This document shows, in pieces, positions 1 through 8,803 of a stretch of DNA of 64,000 bases. The position numbers and the translations under genes are program-made. The stretch is from Solanum dulcamara (Eukaryota > Streptophyta > Magnoliopsida > Solanales > Solanaceae), in NCBI RefSeq assembly GCF_947179165.1, contig NC_077238.1, forward strand, positions 72,110,757 to 72,174,756. Reading direction: 5' to 3'. The notes under the pieces are model-generated. The model had not been told where the DNA came from and searched no databases. It was given only the letters and a program-made list of their open reading frames with translations. How positions within the stretch are numbered: position 1 is the first letter of the stretch; every line of letters starts with the position of its first letter.

Positions 1-1
1 C

Positions 2-205
2 GGATAATTGGAGGCATTAGGCGAGCGATATGGCAACATTCAGCTGCCTTAAGCCTAAACAGAGGGTCTTTAGTAATTTGGACCCTCCAACTTGGGAAAC
101 AAGTCATCAAACTTTGCAGGACTAAAGAATAGGATATACATGCTAACTCCATAAAGTTTCAACCCAAATGGATAATTGGAGACGTTAGTCGAGCGGCTTG
201 GAAAA
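2..205. repeat. Two-copy direct repeat, about 168-bp offset
   Basis: 'ggataattggaggcattagg' at 2 recurs as 'ggataattggagacgttagt' at 170, and both are followed by a similar 'cgagcg..ttgg' stretch. Only the first ~35 bp of each copy are clearly alike. This may be the edge of a longer repeat lying left of the window. Confidence 0.5.
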
Positions 206-261
206 TGCTAACAGGCTCCAAAATCCTTTTTGAGATCCATTCCTCTCTACTAACCTGTATA

Positions 262-2060
262 GGTCTTTGCTTGTGTTTGGTTATTTGATGTGTATTTGCA
301 GGTTGTTAGAGACTTACACCAACATGCTTTAACATCAAATACATAGAGGACAACACCTACATCAACTCAATACCTGCAGCAGCCCAACACCTGCAACACC
401 TGCAGCAGTTCAACACCTGTTTGCTTTGTTGCTTGTCTTTGGTTGACTGTTCTTGTTTATCTTTGGTTGTGTGGCTTGTTGGTTCTGATTGTCTGTGCAG
501 GTACTCCAAGAAGTTGAACCTGATCACAATAAAGGACACTTGTGTAACTGATACCAACAAACACCATAATCACAAAGGAAGCAACAAGAAGATGTACACT
601 AGGCCTCCACAAGGACTATGCAGAACAGCAACTTCCAGCTGGTTCTTGTGTTTGTTTGGTTGTTTGCATTTGGCTGATTGTTTTTGCTTAGGGACATCAA
701 TAACTGGGAAACTATTCCATCAGAAGTTGGAGTTGATCACCAGGACTTCACAGACACAATCCCATAAGATCCAATCCAGCTTTTGGCCTTGTTCTCCTCC
801 ATCTTATTGGACATGGCCTTTGTCCACTTATGCAGGCCCTCTCTGGAACTGCTATGAGGGCTGCAAAGTCTTGGGGCTCCTATGGAGCAGCTTTCCATCC
901 ACATCCTCTATCAACACTCCACAGCAACAACTACACCAACTTGCAACACACAAGGAACATGGATGCAGAAGCCTGCAGCCCTCTTTGCTTGGGAGGTTTG
1001 TTGGTTGTGTTTGTCTATGTAGGTACCCCAGATGCAGCTCCCTCCTTGGATCTGTATTGAGCCCCAATCATCCTCAGCTACATCATTGTAACTGGCAGTC
1101 CCCCTTTGGAAAAAAGGCTGCAGTAACCTGGGGATGCCATGAAGCAACACAATCAGCTTGCCAACCACATTCTCCACTATCAACACACCCCAGCAACAAC
1201 TCCATCCACCTGCAGCAGACAAGATACATATACAAGTTTGTTTGCTTTGGTTTTCTGTGCAGGTACTCCAAGAAAACCAACCACCTCAAAACAAAGACCA
1301 ACAAGCAGACTACAGCAATCAGAACCTGCAGATTAGCAGCCTTGGGTTTGTTGTTTTTGTTTTTGTTTGTCTGTGCAGGTGCAAATCCTCAGAATTCCCC
1401 ATGCATACCAGATGCATTCCATCAACATCTGCAACAGCTCCACCAACTTGCAGCAGACAAGGAACAAATACAAGCTAATAGCACTAGCTACAACAGCTTG
1501 CACACCTCTTTGGTTGTATGTTTTGTTGGTCTTGTTTGGCTGTGCAGGCTGAACCATTTCAAAGCAAGGACCAACAAGCATTACAATGGTAGCAACAAGG
1601 AGTTTGTGCAACAGAATTCTTGGAATTGTTCTTATAATTGTATGCTTGCTTGTTTGCTTGCTTCTTTGTTTGTGCAGGTTATTGGAGATACAGCCCAAAA
1701 GGAACTCCAACATCATCATAGACAACATCCAAGAACAAACAACAATACCATGAGTAGCTGTAAAATGTTACACCCCCATCAACTCCATATACATACTGTG
1801 GAAACACAACACCAAACAACTACTCAGCCACACACCAAACAACAACTCAACCACAGAGCTGAAGCTGAAAGTGCAGAATTGAAAGATGAAGTTCAACAGC
1901 ATCAGCAACAACAGAGGCCAAAACCAACACACCCACGTACAGCAACCTCCAGACTTGGTTGCTTGTGTATGTTTCTGGTTTTGTCTGTCTGTGCAGGTGC
2001 AGGTCTGCAGCAACCATACATTTGGACCACCATGCAGGTGTTCGAATGCAGCTACACTCT
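262..2060 (+). repeat. Irregular array of nine T/G-tract + CAG/GT (3' splice-site-like) modules
   Basis: Nine times a 20-50 nt T/G-rich tract runs into (tg)NAG followed by G or GT. The AG positions are 300-301, 499-500, 690-691, 1021-1022, 1261-1262, 1377-1378, 1546-1547, 1676-1677 and 1995-1996, spaced 116 to 331 bp apart. Two of them continue with the identical 'gcaggtactccaagaa'. The stretches between are A/C-rich and reuse 'caacaactccaccaacttgcagcagacaag'-like segments (910-960, 1178-1230, 1421-1475), which are roughly complementary to the T/G tracts. An open frame runs from 421 to 2130 (first ATG at 592). It has no recognisable domain, and the modules fall in different frames, so I do not call it a gene. 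Function unknown. Confidence 0.55.
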
Positions 2061-2631
2061 CTTTCACAACAAATCAAAGGTTGTTGGCTGCTATGGTTCC
2101 ATATATTTCCTATCCTTTCAGCCTCCTTAGCTGGTAATCATGATACTGATACAAAGGCATATTTCACTTGGATTTTCTTGGTACGACAAGACTAAAAAGA
2201 GCAAAGATGAAAAGAATTTCCCATCCCATGCGAGATAGAAGTTTCGTATACTTGTTCTTCTTCAATGTAGCTATGTCTGGTACGTAGCATAGTTGGAATA
2301 GGACTAGTGTAGGTTACTTTTCTTTTTTTCTCATGGAAGGGGAGAGTCTCCCTCATTTATGCTTTCATAGTTGAATTGTACCGGGATGAGTCCTCTCACA
2401 GGTTTACTGCTTTCTAGTTTTAGTTAGTCTCCTTTTTGTATCGGGAATGAGTTAGCCGACCTTAATAGGTTAGCCGACTTATGACCCATCATAGGATCGG
2501 AGGTAAGGTTTATGTCCCCCTCCTTGTACTTTATTTTGATTATTTATGTTAAGGCTTGGGGGTGTTGCTTAACCCCTAACTGTGCACGAGAGGTGGGAGC
2601 CTTGTGTAGGGTCTGTTCCCATAAAAAAAAA

Positions 2632-2653
2632 AAAAAAACATACCATCAATATC
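2632..2653. repeat. Target-site duplication, left copy (CYSTM retrocopy)
   Basis: A-run followed by 'cataccatcaatatc', matched exactly by 3241-3262. The shared sequence is 15 bp plus at least seven preceding A residues. The left A-run is also the poly(A) tail of the upstream retrosequence. Confidence 0.8.
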
Positions 2654-3247
2654 ACCTCATCATCTTTCTTTGTGCCTAAGCAAAAACTGAAAAGTTGATC
2701 CACCCAATTCCCCCATTAATTCAAATATGAGTTACTACAATCAGCAACAGGCCCCTGTTGGTGTACCTCCACCACAAGGATATCCACCTGAAGGTTACTC
2801 AAAAGATGCATACCCACCACCAGGGTACCCACAACAGGGTTACCCTCAACAAGGTTATCCACCTCAAGGGTACCCTCCCCAGTATGCACCTCAGTATGGT
2901 GCTCCACCTCCTCAACAACATCATCAATCATCTAGTAGCACTGGATTAATGCAAGGATGTTTGGCTGCTCTGTGCTGTTGTTGTCTCTTGGATGCATGCT
3001 TTTGAGGCTGTAAATGATCTGTGCAAGTGTTGATGGCAAAAGTTGATTGAACCAATTATATCATAGTTTAGACTTTTTCTTTCTGTGTTTTTTCCTTGAT
3101 GCCCTGTCCTTTCCTTGATAAATAATTTGTTCTTGATGTGATGAAGATTTCAATGCTTCCAAAGTAGTGTCTATTTGCCAAATTATAGGTTATGTACAAT
3201 GTGAAAGATTCTATTTTTTTTGTTGTGAAAAAAAAAACAAAAAAAAA
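2654..3247 (+). mobile_element. Processed (retroposed) copy of a CYSTM gene transcript
   Basis: The sequence between the two direct repeats looks like a full mRNA: about 73 nt of 5' leader, a 92-codon ORF without introns, about 220 nt of 3' UTR, and an A-rich tail at 3228-3247 ('gaaaaaaaaaacaaaaaaaaa'). It is followed at once by the second copy of 'cataccatcaatatc'. An intronless ORF, an A tail and a long target-site duplication together are diagnostic of LINE-mediated retroposition. Plant CYSTM genes usually carry introns, from my knowledge of the family; the parental gene is not in this window. Confidence 0.8.
2727..3005 (+). CDS. Cysteine-rich transmembrane (CYSTM) domain protein, proline/glutamine-rich N-terminus
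   Basis: 92 aa, intact, beginning MSYYNQQQ at the first ATG after a leader rich in A and C. Residues ~15-65 are low-complexity Pro/Gly/Tyr/Gln with repeated PPQGYP / PQQGYP blocks. Residues ~75-92 form the C-terminal CYSTM module, LMQGCLAALCCCCLLDACF, a short hydrophobic helix with a Cys cluster that ends at the stop. CYSTM proteins are small tail-anchored or palmitoylated membrane proteins linked to stress tolerance; WIH-type members have also been linked to germline development. The length and layout match the family. The copy is a retrocopy (see flanking repeats), so any promoter would have to come from the neighbouring retrosequence. No disabling mutation is visible. Expression is unknown. 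Confidence 0.85.
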   Translation: MSYYNQQQAPVGVPPPQGYPPEGYSKDAYPPPGYPQQGYPQQGYPPQGYPPQYAPQYGAPPPQQHHQSSSSTGLMQGCLAALCCCCLLDACF

Positions 3248-3262
3248 CATACCATCAATATC
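3241..3262. repeat. Target-site duplication, right copy (CYSTM retrocopy)
   Basis: Exact match to 2632-2653. The sequence continues with 'ttcttgttatctatattgtc', which is also what follows 'catcaatatc' in the related RTL-unit at 16786. That second unit therefore shows the approximate pre-insertion site. Confidence 0.8.
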
Positions 3263-3409
3263 TTCTTGTTATCTATATTGTCAACATCATTATATAATTT
3301 TATAGAAAAATTCTACCTCATTATATATTTGTATAGAAGAAGAAGAAGCAGAAGTAGTTTATGGTTTAATGCGATTAGCCGATCACATCATGCTCAATAA
3401 TTATGCGAT
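3263..3409 (+). repeat. Upstream (promoter-side) segment of an RTL-family unit
   Basis: Collinear with 16796-17055: both contain 'tatattgtcaacatcatt', an 'agaagaagaagaa' run, a 'ttatggttta' stretch and 'gatcacatcatgctcaat'. In intact units this segment lies just upstream of the RNase III-like exon. Here it is cut by gypsy A, and the exon resumes at 15792. Confidence 0.7.
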
Positions 3410-5561
3410 TGCCCGACACTCGAAAGCCATTGTTGGTCCCTATGTGAATGACTTAGTCTGATCACACATTCAGTCATTCAGTAGAAGACTAAACATGATT
3501 TTAAAAGATATTCAAGTGGGATAATCAATATTTCAAGAAGAATAATGTATTTAAAACAAATCTCAAATCAACTCCATATCATAAGGATAGTTTTGAAAAT
3601 CAAACATCTACTTGACACTATCTTCTATCTATATATGAAGCCTCTATCACTATCAAGAAGGTGAAAATAACTAGCTCATGGATACCCCAAAGAAAATACT
3701 TAAAATAAAAGGTAATAACTCAATAGTGCCTCTGGATGCATAAAGGACTCACCAAAACTTGAGAGTAGAAATGATCTTCAATGATGCTTCTGTTAAAGAT
3801 CTCTAATACCTATATCTGCATCGTGAAACAATGCAAGTCAAATGACATCAGTACATGAAATGTACGAGTATATAAAATGGCAGGATGAAACGTGAATTAA
3901 GGTAGAATAATATCAGTTCAAACATCTCAAACCAAAAATATGAGAAACTCAATCAGGATGTCATACATCTTAAGCAAGAGTATGGTTTAGAAATAGAACA
4001 ATCATATACAATCCAATATAATTCATTCAAAGTACTATCAAGACCTATATGAGAGTTTCTCTTATTCAACAACCATAACTTATGAGCCAGTGATAGTACT
4101 ACAAGCTGACGTTGTTTCCACGTCCGTTCAATACCTAGCCAGGGTAAGAACGAATCACCTAATCATGGATCCAAAACCAATCAAGTCCTATCATGTCAGA
4201 ACAATAAATTAGAAACCATCCGACTTAACAGTTCAATACCCTACTACATTTGGAGATGTAGTTATTGGGTTCAAGTTATTACTTACTCTTACCCAATTCA
4301 GTGTTCGATACTCCTCCCAAGACTCAAATCTCATATGACAGTCAACCCAAATCAAACCAAATCAATGTCTCAATTGGAATCTTATCAGTTCATTAGTACT
4401 TCAAATCCATCCTTTCAACCAATCAATTTCTCTAATCATTTGTTTAAAAGAAGTTTGGACAATAATTTATGATAACATTCAGTTGAGACCATTCACTTGG
4501 GTTCAATTATGCACTTATAAAGGACTATCAAGTTTACAAACACTATCATCACGCTCACATCCCAATCGCAATTATGCATTCACAAATTCAAGGCTATAGA
4601 CTCAATCTTTAGCACATATATTCAATATCCATCATCATGGTATTAGGTTTTATGAAACCAGTAGTTCAAATTATTTTTTCAAGAAGCTAGTTTGAGGAAA
4701 AACATTAATTTCTCAATAATCAGTAAAACATATTAATTTTAAGAAAGAATTTCTCAAGAAACGCAATCCTGGGAGTCAATTCAGTCACAATCAATGCACA
4801 ATCATGTGCACATGGAGGAAAAAATTCCATGTTTTAGTTCATACTTACATACCTAGAAAATCAAAGGAATGATCGAAACTCGAAGGGATTGCTTGAAGAA
4901 GACCTTGAACCCTAGCTTTCTTTGTTTTCTCCAATCGCTTCTCTCAAGAAAGTACAAGTGTAAATAAGAGAAAATATTGGGTATAATAATGGACAAAATT
5001 TTAGTCCCCGAACGTGCATAATTCAGTTGGGAAAATTGAGAAAAGACCAAAATTCTCTTCATTAAAACTGGGCGAGCGCTTTTCATGGAAGGCCACCATG
5101 GCTCGTGAAGCTCACCATGGTCCATGATGGTTTTCGTGGTCCTGGAATTGAGAATGGGTAAGGCGGGGTTGACCTTTATGGAGGTCACCACAATTCGTTA
5201 TGCTGACCATGGTCCGTAGTGGGTATCGTGGCAGAGACTTAGGTTAGTTTTAGGAGAGATGGCCACCACAGCTCATGGTGGTCACCACAGCGCGTGGTCC
5301 TCTGCCATGGTCCTCGCATGTCTCAAGGTCTTAGGGTTCAGGATCACAGAGGGATTCGCTGAACGTGATAAGCACTACGGTGATAGAGCCTTCTGTGGTC
5401 CCTTTCTTACCCTATTTCCCGTCTGCTAAGCCTTTTCATGGGTACTCTTCAAGGAATGTGAAGATCAATACGACCTATGAAAGGTCTCGTGGCCAGCCTC
5501 TAGTATAAACTTTTTAGATCATTCAGTGTTAGTTTAAGCTAAGGACTTCAGGGGTGTTACA
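3410..5561 (-). repeat. 3' LTR of gypsy A
   Basis: About 2.15 kb, alignable by eye over its whole length with 13322-15791. It begins (minus) at 5561 with TGTAACACC. Near 3410 a 22-bp stretch present in the other LTR ('aagggtaccctaggcgtgg' region, 13335-13356) is absent. No host gene is visible. The ORF at 4853-5191 lies in LTR sequence and is not supported as coding. Confidence 0.8.
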
Positions 5562-5577
5562 ATATCTCCTCCTAAGG
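5562..5577 (-). other. Polypurine tract of gypsy A
   Basis: On the minus strand 'ccttaggaggagatat' lies immediately before the TGTAACACC LTR start, the expected place for the plus-strand primer. Confidence 0.7.
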
Positions 5578-5957
5578 ATCATTCATCCTTAGATGACGGC
5601 TAAGCTAGGAACTCACTCAAGGCACGAATGCAATCAAAACTCAAATACTTAATCGATCAAACAATCAATACTCTAACTCAAGAATGCATATCAAATACTC
5701 AAACTTGGGATAATCATCAACTCAAAGATTAAAGAACGAAACATTATCCTCAATATCATCATTAGGAGGCACAAATAGATGTGAGTATCTAGCTTTCATA
5801 TCTCTTCAGCCTCCTATGTAGCCTCTCAACAAATTAATTTTGCCATAGAAATTTGATGGATGCAACCTCCATGATTCTCTATTTGCGAACCTGATGATCA
5901 AGAAGCTAAACTGAACCTCCTCATAAGTCAAGCTCTATTTTACCCCAACGCTCTCAG

Positions 5958-8803
5958 TCAAAATAACAAGCAATGGTCTTCCAAACACTTCGTAAGCATA
6001 GATAAGTGAAACACAGGATGAATAGCTGCTAAATATGATAGTAACTCTAACTCATAGGCTATATTACCCACCCTCTTTATAATCTGATAAGGATCAATAT
6101 AACACAGACTTAACTTCCCTTCCTTGCCAAACCTCGTAACTTCCTTCATGGGTGAAACTTTTAGATACACCCAATTATTCATCTCAAACTCTAAATCTCT
6201 CCTTCTAACATCTGTGTATGATTTCTAGCGACTCTGAGCAGTCCTCAACCTCTCTTGGATGATTTTCACCTTCTTCATGGCTTGGTGAACTAAGTATGAT
6301 CTAATCAATTCGGCTTCACCAACTTTAAATCAACCAATTGGCGATCTACATCCATTCCAAACAGAGCTTCATATGGAGCCATCTGAATACACGAATATAA
6401 GCTATTATTATACACAAAATTCAATAAGAGGCAAATGATCATCCAAATTACCTTTGAAGTAGATGACGCAGGCTCTCAACATATCCTCCAAAGTCTAAAT
6501 AGTACACTTTGCCTGACCATCTGTCTGTGGGTGGAAAGCGGTGCTAATGTTCACTATTAAACCCAAACCTTTCTGAAATAACTTCCAAAACTGAGCAGTG
6601 AACTGAGATTCCCTATCTGAGATAATAGAAAAAGGGATGACCCCATAAAGTCTGACAATCTCTCGAACATACAACCTGACATAGTCTTCTGTGGTATCTG
6701 TAGTCTTAACCTGGAAGAAATGGGCTGATTTGGTCAGCCTATCCACAATCACCTAAATAAAGTCATGCTATTTGCGGGATCACGGTAGACTTGTAATAAA
6801 GTCCATATTAATTATCTCTTACTTCTATTCTGGAATCTCAATATTCTGAGCTACTCCATATGACCTTGGGTTCTAAACTTTGACTTGTTGGTAGTTCGAG
6901 CACTTGAAAATAAACTCTGTTATATCTCTCTTCATCCCACTCCACCAATAGACTTCTCTCAAGTCATGGTACATTTTTGTAGAACCTGGATGGATGAAAT
7001 ACCTGGAGCTATGGTCCTCTGCCATGATCTTTTCTCGAATGCCATCAACACTAGGAACACACAATCTGCATTGGTACCTCAACAATCCATCTCCCCCTTG
7101 GCCAAAATCCATTAATTTTTGCTTGTGAACATTATCTTTCAATTGGAGGAGAATGGAATCCTAATCTTGCTTTTCTTTCACCTTTGCAACTAAAGATGAT
7201 TCAGTCCTATTCCGAACAATGGAACCACCATCGCTCGAGTTAATAAGTTCAACTCCCAAACATGCAAGTCTATGCACCTCTTTGACCAACTCCTTCTTTC
7301 CCTCCTCTACATGGGTATTTCTCCCCATAGATAACCTTCTAAGAGCATCAACAACAATATTAGCTTTACCTGGATTGTAGAGAATGCTCATATCATTATC
7401 TTTGAGCAACTCAAGCCATCTTCTCTACCTCAAGTTCAGCTCTTTCTGAGTAAACACTTATTTTAGGCTATTGTGGTTTGTGAATACGTCCGCATGCACA
7501 CTGTAGAGATAATGACGCCAAATCATAAGAGCAAATATTACAGATGCCAACTCGAGGTCATGAGTCGAGTAGTTTCTCTCATGAGTCTTAAGCTGTCAGG
7601 AAGCATATGCAATAATCTTGCCCTTCTAGATTAGCACACAAGCTAATCCAACTCTAAATGCATCGTAATAAATAACAAAACCATTTGTTCCCTCGGGTAG
7701 GGATAGCACTGGAGCATTAGTCAACCTTGTTTTTAATTCTTGGAAACTCTTCTCGCTAGAATCTGACCATTGGAACTTAGCCTTATTTTGGGTTAGCGTA
7801 GTCAATTGTGAAGACATGGATGAGAACCCTTCAACAAATTGATGGTATTAGCTGGACAAATCCAAGAAACTTCTTATGTTAGTCAGGGATGGCCTAAGAA
7901 CGCTATAGACGCAAGCCAGAACTCACACTTGAAACATTTAGCCTATAACTCTTTCTCCTTAAGAGGCTTTAATTGGTCTTTTTTTTTCTTAGTGATTGGA
8001 AAGAAAGGCAATTCTGAGATGGTTAGCATACTCCTCCTCATTCCTCGAATAGATTAATATGTCAAAAAATACTATTACAAACATGTCCAAATACTATTTG
8101 AACACTCGATTCGTCAAGTTCATAAATGTTGTAGGAGCGTTAGTTAAACCAAACCTATCTTTGGAATGTCACACTCCCATACTTTCAGCTGATGATAGCC
8201 TGATCTGAGATCTATCTTCGAGAAATAGGTGGCATCCTGAAGTTGGTCAAAAAAATCATATATCCTGGGAAGGGGATACTTGTTCTTTATGGTATAGTAA
8301 TGCACATTCTCAACAACCCATCTTTCTTTTGCATGAATAGGAAAGAAGCACCACAAGGTGAGACACGCGGCCTAATGAATCCCTTATCTAGGAGATATTT
8401 CAGGTGTTATTTCAATTCTTTCAACTCAGTAGGAGCCATTCTATATGGAGGAATAGAGATAGATTGCCTATCAGGAAGGAGGGAAGATCCTCAGAAAAGA
8501 CTTCAGGAAACTCGTTAACAATCGGGACATACTTGAGGGATGGAGACTCCACATTATCATCCTCCACTCACACGATGTGATAAATACACCCTTTAGAGAT
8601 CAACTTTCTGTCCCTAAGGTAGGAGATAAATTTACCCTTAGGCATAACAAGACTAGCCTTCTATTCTAAGACAGGCTCATTCGAGAAACTGAACTCAACA
8701 ATACGAGTCCTATAATCAACAGAGGCATAACAAGCATAAAGCTATTCCATGCCAAGAATTATATCAAAATCAACCATGTCCAACTCAACTAAGTCAGCCA
8801 TGT
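5958..8803 (-). pseudogene. Gypsy A pol remnant (protease end, RT, RNase H, integrase, C-terminus)
   Basis: Read right to left: 8742-8803 encodes the protease tail 'ADLVELDMVDFDIILGME'. 8144-8356 is the start of RT ([15 protein letters not shown]). Around 8040-8110 is the degraded catalytic region, where the usual Asp-Asp pair has become F-F-D-I. 7161-7817 is RNase H (FQWSDSSEKSFQELK, 'YYDA..VGLACVL'). 6873-7142 is the integrase zinc-binding region (STKMYHDLREVYWW, 'CSNYQQVKV'). 6495-6752 is the integrase core with DRESQFTAQFW and HPQTDGQA. 5958-6182 is the C-terminal 'VYLKVSPMKEVTRFG' region. Several frames are used and stops separate the pieces, so no functional polyprotein can be made. Identification as Ty3/gypsy rests on domain order with integrase last. 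Confidence 0.85.

Larger units (their letters stand above)
1..2638 (+). mobile_element. 3' part of a polyadenylated retrosequence (LINE-like or retroposed transcript)
   Basis: The segment ends in a pure A run at 2623-2638, directly against the target sequence 'cataccatcaatatc'. That sequence recurs after the next retrocopy and resembles an RTL-family repeat near 16783. This is the signature of target-primed reverse transcription, so the segment appears to be the 3' end of an inserted RNA copy whose 5' end lies left of the window. The stretch 2135-2620 is non-coding and looks like a 3' UTR. I found no reverse transcriptase or other domain, so the element class is unknown. The region holds the module array described separately. 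Confidence 0.5.

Noticed and set aside
1333..1728. 131-aa minus-strand ORF in the module array
   Set aside because: Complement of the open repeat region; no domain and no start context.
2716..2931. 71-aa Val/Gly/His-rich minus-strand ORF
   Set aside because: Antisense shadow of the CYSTM Pro/Gln repeats.
4853..5191. 112-aa minus-strand ORF
   Set aside because: It is wholly inside the gypsy A LTR, and the sister LTR does not keep the frame.
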